From NCBI GenBank assembly GCA_037951105.1, contig JBAMJV010000888.1, positions 130,001 to 194,000 on the forward strand: 64,000 bases of DNA. The letters run 5' to 3'. The translations under genes were made by a program, and so were the position numbers. Source of the DNA: Echinarachnius parma (taxonomy: Eukaryota; Echinodermata; Echinoidea; Clypeasteroida; Echinarachniidae). The notes under the pieces were generated by a model. It was not told where the DNA came from. It made no database searches and saw only the letters and a list, made by a program, of their open reading frames with translations. Positions 13,529-25,500 of the stretch are shown here, in pieces. Within the stretch, counting starts at the first letter, position 1. Each line of letters opens with the position of its first letter.

Positions 13529-16500
13529 CCTTTTTCTTTTCTTTTCCCCCGGATATATCCGATATCTGTCCGTTTTTTCAATTGGAATCAGCAGGGCAGT
13601 GCCATGTTAGTCGTTAATCTACAAACCATTGTCAAGATGAAAGCCTTCGGATGTCTGTGACCATATACAACAACCATTTCTACATTGTGACCACGACGTG
13701 ATTGGCTCTACCAGTCTAATCTCCCTATCATTAATTCTCTTACCATTTGTTTATTTGTTTTGTTTATTTGTGATACATGTAAAATACCTACACTTTAGCA
13801 ATTTTTTTCTTTCTTTTTTCGGTTACCCGTTCTGCTAAACGTTTTTGCCGATGACGGTCGGTTAACCGTCGTGTAACCGTTTCACTAAACTTATAGTTCA
13901 TAGAGCCGCGTAGGAAATTACTGATTTCTTCCCCAAATTACTGATTTTGAGCCTTGAGAGTACTGATTTCATGTTCTAGAGGTTGGCAGCTCTGCTTTAA
14001 AGGCTCCAATATTCCTTGCAAAAACCTACCCAATCAAAGGGAGACTACAGTATATCAAAATATTCTACCTTCTTCTTCTCCCGTATTATTTCAGATTACC
14101 CTTGATGCCATGAAGAGTGACATTGACGAGGTGCGGCTGCAGGGCATCGAGTTCTGGTCCAACGTGTGCGACGAGGAGATGGACCTCGCGATAGAAGCAT
14201 CAGAGGTACAGTACCTGTGACACTCTATTCATAACTTTAATGTCATTGTAGAGTCAAACTGCCCATGATTGAATGTGCTTAGTACGGGATTTACACAGGG
14301 CCTGGAAACCTGGAAAGTAATTTGCAATGGATTGTAGAGTTGCAATCGATTGCAAGTCAGATCATGTGACGAAATGTCCAAATCTGGGCATATTTTCTGA
14401 CTTCCGATTAATTACAATGTTTAGGATTGATTGCAACTCTTTCTGCAATAGGACCCTGGCCTGGTAATGCAAATGTTTTGGCAAAAAATGATTTAAGGAC
14501 AATTAAAGGTTTGATAATCTTGGAAAGCTTGTATATCTCCTTTTTTTGTATTTATTTGTTTATTCAAATTCATACATAAACATATATTAATATATATAAC
14601 CAGAAATATATTAAATATCTGAAAACGAGCAAAGAAATATAGTCTTTGCCTGGAATGAAACCTGAGACAGGCTAGACAGGTGCTCAACCATCGAGCCTCA
14701 AAGACCCTTGAATGGGGGACATTCCCATGAAATCCTATTTTATTGCTCGAATAGTCAGAAGCTTATTTAAACCTGGTACTAACCCAAGAATAATATTCAA
14801 TATTTTTCTTCTCTATTGTCAAACATACATGTTAATGTGGTTTACTTGGTAGAAATAATTACTGCAATAATAATAGTATACTAATTGAATGTTAGCATAA
14901 TATTTGTCACTTTTTTATGTTTCAGGCAGAGGAAATGGGCAGGACCCCTGAACACACCAGCAAGTTCTATGCCAAGGGAGCTCTGGAGTACCTTGTAGAT
15001 ATCCTCGTCTTGACGTTAACATCACAGGTAAGAAATTAATATTAATATTTATTTTTTGAAGGGTTCTTTTCAAGCTTGCCTGCATGAAAATATAATTCTA
15101 AAATTTGTTTTGCATTGAACTCAATAGATGCAAATTTATGGGGGCTCTTTTATGATTTTCGGGGGCTCTTTTGGCATTTAGGGGGCGCAATCGCCCCTAG
15201 CCCACATGTAATTTTTTCACTGCTACAGGGCGCTGCAAAAATGTAGTCTGACCTGTCTATAGCAGCCAACCTGCCTATAGTGGCCACCAAAAGTGACACC
15301 CAACAGAGTAAAACAATGTTATGGAACCTGTCTATTTCTTGTCCACTTTTCTTATTTCCTGTGGGTGGTGACTATAAACAGGTTTTACTGTATTTTTCGA
15401 CTTGCCCAGTTGGTAAGTTCCAAGAAAAAAGCTTGCCCGAAATCATACGCCATTTGCCCGATTTTGGTGCATTGGGGGAAAAAAATTAAATTTGCACTGA
15501 GAGCATTCAAGTGAAATAACTGATTAACATTAGAAATCCTCTAGACAATATGTCGTCAACTTTTTGTTTTGCATTTTGATTTAAAAATCATGGAAAATTT
15601 AAAGGGACTTGGTAACATTGTCCAAATCCTCAAAATAAAATTTTAATTCTAGCGGTTCCCTTATACCTTGTTGTATTCATATTAACAATAAAATCACGGG
15701 ACAGGTTTCAGTTTTTCAAATTTCCCTTTCGTTACAAAGATATGTATGATTGAAGTATTCAGATAAGAAAAACTCTGGGCAAGTTTTTCTTCTGTGTACA
15801 AAGTGAGTGCAGTGAGTTACTGAATATCACTTTGCATTTTCGCTCATTACTTGGCCATACAATGTCCATTTGACTTGAAATTTTCACACAATACCCTGTG
15901 GACATATGAGATAACAACAATATACATTGCATCAACCATTCATCACTTTTTGCACATGTCAACAAAGTTACTAGATCCCTTTAAACATTTTCCTATAATT
16001 CACCATATGAATGGCATCTGACCTTGCACTAGCAAAAGGGGGTTATGTAACCACTGACATAACAGCAGATTCAACAACAGCAGTTACATAATGAACATAA
16101 TGAACATAGTGAACCCTCAGATGATGTTTCATGCGGTACCGTTGGAAACATGGCAGCCTCAAGCGGTCAGTCAAAACAGTTCATAGTGGTTTCAAAAACA
16201 TTGATTATTAGTGTTACCCAAGAGGAAATATATGATTAGTAGTGACACGAATTCTGCACTTATCAGTAACAGCAAGCAAAAATTCCATGGGTTATTTCCC
16301 TTTAAAGGGATCTAGTAACTTTGCTGACATGTGCAAAAAGTAATGAATGGTTGGTACAATATATATTGTTGTTATCTGATATGTCCACTGGGTGTTGTGT
16401 GAACATTTCAAGTTAGATGGATGTTATATGGCCAAGTAATGAGCAAAAATGCAAAGTGATATTCACTAACTCACTGCACTCACTTTGTACACGGTTTTGA

Positions 16501-19500
16501 AAATCCAACGGATAATTTATTATCTGAACACTTAAATCGTACATATCTTAGTAACGAAAGGGAAATTTGAACGTGTCCCATGTTTTTATTGTTAATACGA
16601 ATACAACAAGGTATGAGGGAACTGCTAGAATTCAAATTTGATTTTTAGGATTTGGACAATGTTACGAAGTCCCTTTAAACATCTTATGTATTTTTCCCCA
16701 TTGCAGCAAGAAGAGAATGACGACGAGGATGAGTGGAATCCGTGTAAAGCAGCCGGCGTGTGTCTGATGCTGCTGGCCAACTGTTGCGAGAACGACATCG
16801 TGTCCTATGCCGTTCCTTTCATCACTCAAAACATCCAATCAGAGCAATGGCAGTACAGGGACGCAGCCGTCATGGCATTTGGTAAGAAAATACTTACTCG
16901 GATATAAGGTCACACTTAACACTTTGTGCGTTGTGCAGTAGATTCCCCCGTCGCCAGATTATTTTAGGTGCGCGCCGCACGCATTGTATATTGTATGCGT
17001 GCGCACGCATCGTTGTATGTGACTAAAGTCGAACGAAGCGCGCCGCTGTTTGTGACTAATGTCGACGAAGCGCACAAAGTGTTAATAATTGCAGCATTGA
17101 GTAATGCAGAGAAACAATGCTAGGCTAGTAGGCTACACTGTTCAACCAGATTTTCTTGTAGTATTGTTATGGCATTTGGTAAGAGAATACATGAACTCAG
17201 ATATTAGGTCACACTAAATTACTCAAGCGTTGATACAATGCAGAGATAGAATGCATAAAGCACATCCATTCAAAATCTTGGAAACAGGAATGCAACTGGC
17301 ATGCTATGTACAAATTGAAACATTATTGTGATCATCATCTTCATCATTATCTTCAATATATTATATTTTTTAGGGTCGATCGTAGAGGGGCCTGATGAGA
17401 CCATCGTCGACCCCCTGGCCTTTCAGGCCTTCCCTATGCTAATGGACCGCCGACAGTCATTTTACAAATTGAACCATTACTATTATCATCATCATCTTCA
17501 TCATTAAAATAACAATGATTATTTTGATTATTAGTATAATAAATTTTCTATGATTATTTGTATTATTTAGGGTCGATCCTCGAGGGGCCCGATGAGACCA
17601 TCCTTAACCCCCTGGTCATCCAGGCCTTCCCCATCCTCATCAACCTGCTGCGAGACCCCAACGTCATCGTCCGGGATACCGTCGCCTGGACGCTGGGCCG
17701 CATATGCGAGCTCCTTCCTCAGGCCGTTCTCGGACAGACCTACTTTGAGAATCTCCTGGTCGCCCTCATAGAGTGCTTAGCCATGGAACCCAGAGTAGCT
17801 GCAAATGTTTGTTGGGTAGGTAGTTAAAGGGTGTTTCCGCATTTTGTAGGAAGTACAAGTTCTTCTGTTTATATTCTGACAAAAAAACACTGATGAGCTA
17901 TTGGTCGCCCTCATAGAGTGCTTAGCCATGGAACCCAGGGTAGCTGCCAATGTTTGGTGGGTAGGTAGTTAATATGTGTTTGCACATATTTTGTAGAAAT
18001 TTCTTTTGTCCTCTAGAAACTCTTGTATTGGCCACCATTAAATTAAGATCTATACAACACACAAGTCTACGGGGGGAGTCTATCTGATACTGTGTCAATT
18101 TGGCCGCCTGAAAGAAAAGCTTAAAGGGAAATTAACTCCTATCCTTTTGACTTACTGGATGTGATGAGAGCATAACTACTATCATTGCTAGTCACTTATT
18201 TCCTCATGAATATTCCCGATTACACAAATAATCAATATTTTATGGACCACTGTCGTCTGCTTTCAATGCCCGTAGGAGGCGGCCATTTCTTCAACTACTC
18301 GCGGTGAAATGACGTGGCAGGCGGAGAACACAATAGCATTATCGTAACCCGCTATTATGTTCTCCGCCTGACACGTCATTTCACCGCGTATTGCGTTGTG
18401 CATGCAGTGCAGCGCGCGATTGTATGCACGCTATACCTACAGTACAGCCCTAAAAATTAAATAAATAATTAAACAAAATGGCGGATTTTCGTCTGGTACC
18501 CCAGGGTACCGTTTATGTCATCATATGCACATTTTTTAGATGGCTTAAATAATCCTATTTTTCCATTACATATTTGCATTCAATGTTACTTCAAAGAGTC
18601 TTTCATTTGTACTAGTTTCATGACTTTATCACTGTGTCTTCATTTTTCAAGTTTGGCTGAAAATGCATATGAATCGGCACCGAGGGAGTGTGAAGGTGTT
18701 GTATCATGACTACATGTACAAATTTTCTTTTGTGTGTCGTTTTTTTTCTCCAGGCATTTTCAAGTTTGGCAGAGAATGCGTATGAATCAGCACCAACAGA
18801 GGGAGACAAAGAGCCCGACACATATAGCCTGTCAGGCGCTTTCAATATGATCGTCCAGAAACTACTAGAAACCACTGACAGGTAGGTTACATAGATTACA
18901 CGCACATACCGTTGTGTGTCGTAGAAAATGCATAGGCAATGCAGGGCTAGCGGTCACTTTTGACGTGCTAGCGTGTACATTGTTGATGTACACTGTATGA
19001 CCAGGATATTGTGCATTATATAGTGTGAAATTGGTCAAACTACCTAGTATGACTGTTAATAATAACAATGAACAAATGCACATGACATTGGTAATGTGTG
19101 CACCTCAAAGTTCGACACTAGCAGTGCCCCCTAAAATTGATGTCGGGCCACAAAAAAATGAAGAAGAAAAAACAAATAAAATAAAGTGGCAGCAGTAGTA
19201 GTAGTTGTATAAAATATTACATTTGTGTTATTTGTTTCAGGCAAGACGCTCACCAAGCCAACCTGCGCAGTGCAGCGTACGAGGCCCTGATGGAGATGGT
19301 GAAGAACTCCGCCACCGACTGCTACGTCCACGTCAAGGACACCACCAGCATCATCCTGCAGAGGATACAGCTCATCCTACAGATGGAGGTAACCCTCACT
19401 TCTACAGGACTCAAATAATGATTTGTCCACTAGCCCACCAGCCTGCTAGCCCAGGGCCACCAACAATTACCTGTGGACCACCACCTTTTGTGACAAACCC

Positions 19501-22500
19501 TTTGTGATTGTGACCGAGCATGGTGGCTTAGCGGTTAGAGTGTCCGCCTCATGCATGGGAGGTCCCGGGTTCGAACCCAGACCGGGTCATACCAAAGACT
19601 TTAAAAATGGTACCTTCTGCCTTCTAGCCAGACACTCGGCATTTGTAGAATGGAGAAGGGAAAGTTAATCACACGAGTTACCAGAGGACTGGCCCCCTTC
19701 TGTAACTTTCGCTACATTTAGTAGACGTGTGGCCTAGGGCTAATGAAACGGAGAAAGGCGCCGCCTTATGTGCCAACATTGGTACGGGAAAGACTTTAAC
19801 TTTTAACTTTGTGATTGTGACATAAACATGCATTTTAGCCAGAGGATACAGCTCATTCTACAGATGAAGTTTCCCTTTACAGGTTTCAAACAATCACTGG
19901 CCCACTGGTTTGCTGACCTGTTAGCCCACTGGCCCACTAGCCCACTGGCACAGTGGCCTTGGGCACCAAAAGTGAGACTACCGACCACCAAAATGTTAAT
20001 AACCCATGCAAGGCTATCGGACATCAGCTAGAGTATTTTACAAATAGAGGTAACATTTACAGGGCTCAAATAACCACTGGCCCACTCACAAATGCACTCA
20101 TAAAATGCGCTTCAGACCACCAAAGTTTCATAAACACCCTCGTCACTATTTTGAGCCCCCTGTACAGATGGAAATATAGTTGAATGGCCTCAAAATTAGC
20201 ACTTGCCCACTGGCCTGCTATCCTATGCTGACCCAGGGCCACCAACATGATGCTAGGGACCTCAAAAATGTTATGAACCTGTTGAAGATTATTGGACAGT
20301 TAGCTTGAGTATGTTACTGACGAAGGTAACATTTACAGGGCGCAAATAACCACTGACCCACTTGCCCCCTGGCCTAAGGCCACTAAAAATGAGCTTTGGA
20401 GCACCGCTGGCCTTGAGCAAACGAAAGTCGGCTTTGAACCACCTAAATATTGACCCGTCTTATCAATTACATTGCCAGATTAGATGGATTTATCATGAAA
20501 CATTCACACATGGCTTAGTGGACATATCAGACTAAAGAAATGCACATTATTTTCCACAAATAACCTTTTAAATGTTCTTTCTTGTTCTTTTTTCTTTCTG
20601 TGACCACAGTCGTGTGTGCTGACCGCCTCTGACAGAACACAGTACAACGATCTACAGAGTCTCCTATGCGCCACACTACAGGTGAGAACCAGCATTGATT
20701 GTATATTTTAATATTATTATATGATATTATCATTAAAAACCACAACAGAATTCTCCCTTCAACCGTCATGTGTGCCAAATAAAATTTTAAGAATCCAGTT
20801 GACTCGGATTTGTTGACAAGTTTACATGAATACTAGCTAATATATGTCATTCATGTACTAAGTACTATGAATACAAACTTGAAAAAGAATTCTGAGTGCT
20901 AATACATTTCGTTCAACCTCTATCTATTATAATACAAAAAGTACTATATCATATCTGATTCTAGCAGTATTGTGACCAAAGTCAACAGTAACACTCATAG
21001 GGTTAAAGCATACATTTAATATTGTAATCCTTTTTTGTCCCGCAGAGTGTCCTGAGGAAAATGAAGGTCGAGGATGCAATAAGGATTTCAGACGATGTGA
21101 TGAACGCCCTGCTGCAGATGTTCAATAACACTAGTGGGAAGTCGGGGGGTGTGCAGGAGGACGCTCTGCTCGCTGTTGGAACCTTGGTCGAAGGTGAGTC
21201 GGTAATGATGATGGTGATGATAATGATGATGATGGGGGTGATAATGATAATGATTTTATGGAGATGGTGATGGCGACGACACAATGATGATGACGGTGAT
21301 GACGATGATGATGATGGTGATGGTGATGGTGATGGTGATGGTGATGGTGATGGTGATGGTGATGGTGATGGTGATGGGGGTGATGATGATAATGATGTGA
21401 TGGTGATGATGATGGTGACGACACGATGACGATGATGATGATGGGGATTTAGATTGAGATGGGGATGCTGATAGTGGGAAGTCAAGGGGTGTGCAGGAAG
21501 ACGCCTGCTAGCCGTCGGTACATTGGTCGAAGGTGGGTTACATTTCTAGGGCTTTGCTTTACAGTATTTGCCCAATGACCCTTGGCCAGTAAAAATGGAA
21601 TAACTTGAATTTTGATGGAGCTGAAATTCTTGCTAACTGCAATTGTATGTATGAATGTTTTGTCTTTGTTGTTAACTATCCTAAGCAAAGCATTTGAGTA
21701 ATTTATGAGTTAAAATGTAACTTAATCTTCTCACTAATTCTCATTTAAGTATATGAGATTATATAGAAAAGAAAAGGATAAATTTGTAATGTTCGCATGC
21801 ACCACAGACCAAGCGAACAACCACAAACGCGTCAAACGTCATTCATGATCTTTATCATTGAAGTATTGCTCATTCAGTGTGGTCATATGATGACATAAAT
21901 GGTACCCTAGGGTACCAAACGAATATCCGCCATTTTGTTTAATTATTTATTTATTTTTAGGGCTGTACCAGGGTATAGCGTGCATACAATCGCGCGCTGC
22001 ACTGCATACACAACGCAATACGGTTGTGCTTCGAGTGGACACAAGATGGCGCTACACAACGCGGTACCCCGGGGTACCGCGTGTGTCATCATATGTTAAA
22101 AAATAAGGCTAAGATAGTACAAGAGAGCATCTAGAACCCTAGAGCTGGACCCCGGCCGCAAAGGACTTCGCGCTCGTGATGTGCGCTTCGCTCACATGAG
22201 AGTAAGATTTTTCATTTTCAAATGTTGGCAGGTATGCTAGTGCTCAGTTGGCTCTGTGCCTTGAATCTTCCCGCTGCCTGGCTAGATGGCAGTACGAACC
22301 ATTTTTGTTAAGTCTTTGGTATGATTTAACCGAGGCTTGATTTGCCAGTAATTTTTCCATAAGCTTGAACATGTCTCAATGTATGCAGAAGAAACAGAGA
22401 GAAAAGTTTATACTGCAATGTTTGTTTCTTACAGTTCTTGGACTTGACTTCATGAAGTACATGGAGCATTTTACGCCGTACCTGTACCTCGGACTGAAGA

Positions 22501-25500
22501 ACCACCAGGAATATCAGGTGTGCCTGGCAGCGGTGGGGCTGGTGGGTGATATCTGCAGAGCCTTGAACAAAGAAGTCCTTCCATACTGCCACCAGATCAT
22601 GGCACTACTCCTAGAAAATATCCAGGTCAGTCACATACATTGTGTGGGAGAAATTGTGTAAGCCATTTATATTGTTAATTGTTTGTTTGATAATTGGTTG
22701 AAAATGTTGAAATTGATAAATCAAAATAATATATCAAATACATGAAATATCCTAAAGTACTATGTAAGTTGAATGAAAAATATCATTGAAAAAAGAACTT
22801 GGCACTGGCACTTTGTCCGATGGCCTTTCAAAGGCCCTTTGCCAGTTTATATTTGTTTTGGGCCAGTGAAACTTCATTAAAGTCAAATTGTAGTGGCCTT
22901 AGGTAGCAAGATTCTAAACTGACAGTGATGGAAGGATAAAATCTTGTTTCTGCTCAAGAGCATGTCCTTACAAATTATTTTGAATTCTCTGTATGGGATT
23001 TTGATAGTGTCATCAAAATAATATTTCCTTCCTTCTTTTATTTATTTGCAGAATGACAATGTGCACAGGACGGTGAAGCCCCAGATCCTGTCCGTGTTTG
23101 GTGACATCGCCCTTGCCATCGGCCCAGAGTTCCAGCATTACCTCAACGTAGTACTCCTCACTCTCCAGCAGGCGTCCATGGCTGAGATTGAGAAGGTAAG
23201 AACCATAAAACAAAAAAAACATCAGCCAATCAGCATGGAGTATTGCAGCTGTTGCCATGGTAGTTATAATAATTGGACACTTACAACAATTGGAAAAGTT
23301 TTATGAAACAGCGCCCTGGTCTTGAAAATCAATCAGTCCTGAATGGGTTCAAGAAGTCCTGGAAGGAATTTTCTTCAGCTGTAACCGTTCTAGCTTGTGT
23401 TTCCCTTGTTTATTTAGAATGTCCAAGTGATATTTTATTATGTGATATTTAGAACAAACAAGCAATATATTCCTCGATATGAACGAAAACAAGTGGAGTG
23501 GTTTGTCAAAGGAGTTCAGTTACAGACAGTTTGTTTTGAGGGACATGTGTTTTTAATTTAATTTCAGTTATGTACTCATTTGCCTGTATAATTTATTCAT
23601 TATTTTATGTGCTTCCTAAGAAACTACTAACAAATTGCCCTAATTTTGCTTTCTGTGTGTTTTCCAGACCGACTTTGACATGATCGACTACCTGAACGAG
23701 TTGCGGGAAGGCTGTCTGGAGGCCTACACAGGCATCGTGCAGGGTCTGAAGGGAGACGACAAGCAGACTTCAAGCAGTGAGTTGTCTTTCAATGGTACAC
23801 AACAACTTAGTAATAATTCTAATTGCCTACACTCATAAAACCGCACTAGCTTAGTTCCATTCCAACTTAGTTGCCAACTTAGGGTTAACTTATAGTTATT
23901 AGGTAATACCCACTTAGCCCTAGCATCTAAAAGAATGGAAGAAAGTTAGTGTTGTTTTATTGAATATGGGTTCTAAAATGCAGGAATTGCTTTTACACGA
24001 TTAAGAAGTAATCATATAATCGTTTACATCACAATTACTTTTGAATGAATTATTTTTAGTCTACAACTAAATGATTTAACCCTATTTAACTGGGCTATTT
24101 CAGACCAGGTTTTTACTGGGGGGCGGGGGTCAATTTGCCCCCCCCCCCCCCCCCAAGATTTCGAAGACCGATTGTCCGATTCGCGCACAATTTTGTATCA
24201 AAAGTTGCGCAAGACTTCAAAGAAAAAAGTCATGAAAGGAAAACTCGATATCTGCCGCGGTTCCAGAGAAGTTGCTAAATTATTACAGGGGAGGAGGGGG
24301 GGGGGGGGGGGGGGTCAAAATGACCCCCCCCCCCCCCCCCAGTTAACATAGGGTTAAAAGAAAACAGCTCCCTTAGTAAGCCGTTCAGATTCTGTCTACC
24401 ATTTAAGCATGGTTGAAAGATAACTATATTATTTGTATGTGATCATACAAGATCGTACAAGATTACAGAACCACTGACAAAGCAGCAGACTTCACAACAG
24501 TGGTTACATAAGTCGTGTTTTGTTGGTGCATGCTCAGATGGTGTGACATGAGGAACCATTGAATAACATGGCAGCCTCCAGTGGTCAGTCAAAAACAGAT
24601 ATGAAAATACATTGATTAATTCCATTATTAGTGATATCCAAGAGGGGATATGCGATTAGAAAATGGCAGTGTTTGGCTTCCCTTTCAGTTTCAATCCAGT
24701 TTTACCCAGATGTTTTGTTCCCTTTAAAGGGATCTGGTAACAATGTCAAAATTGACAAAACTTACTTAGAACTCTAGCAGGTCTCACATATCTTATTGTA
24801 TTCATATTAATTTAAGGGGCTATTTTGAAAATTAGGGGGCAAAATCGCCCTCAGCCTCCGTATATTTCCTACCCTGAGAAGCATGGAACAGGTTTCTGTT
24901 TTCCGAGTTTCCTTTTCTTTAGAAAGATTATTGCAATTGAAGTGTTCAGATTTTTAATTATCCACTGGAAAAGTATAACTATGTACAAAGTCAGTGCAAT
25001 GAGTAAGCGAATAACACTTTGCATTACTTGGTCATAATATGATATCCATAGTGATATTTCCAAACATAACTTAGTGGACTTATCGGATCACAGAAATACA
25101 AATTTTATCAACACTTTGTTAGTTTTTGCACATGTCAACAAAGTTACTAGATCCCTTTAACTGAGCTATATCATTTATTAATGTTATACTTTTTCCTCCC
25201 TGTTTCTAGATGAGGTCAAGCTTGTATTCCCGCATGTCAACCACATGGTCAGTTTCATAGAACACCTTGCCGCCGATGATGACCACACGGACAGCAATGT
25301 GGCAGCCTGCTCAGGACTTATCGGGTGAGTCTCAAAACGATCCACTATTTTCCCTTCAAATATGCCAAGACGCTGACCTTCCTAAAGTTAGGCATCACCC
25401 TGACTTCATAAAGACAATGCATTGTTTACAATTTTGTATATTGGTTGTATTTCCTGTCATGTACATAAATTTGTGTGAGTATTTTTAGCTGAAATGCTGG

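Noticed and set aside
17374..17448. Extra coding exon between KPNB1 exons 10 and 11
   Set aside because: It duplicates the front of exon 11 and has no back half or donor; the protein aligns to family members without it.
21003..21485. Minus-strand frames rich in His and Ser-Pro
   Set aside because: They are the complement of the GAT/GGTGAT microsatellite in KPNB1 intron 15 and overlap exon 15 in antisense.
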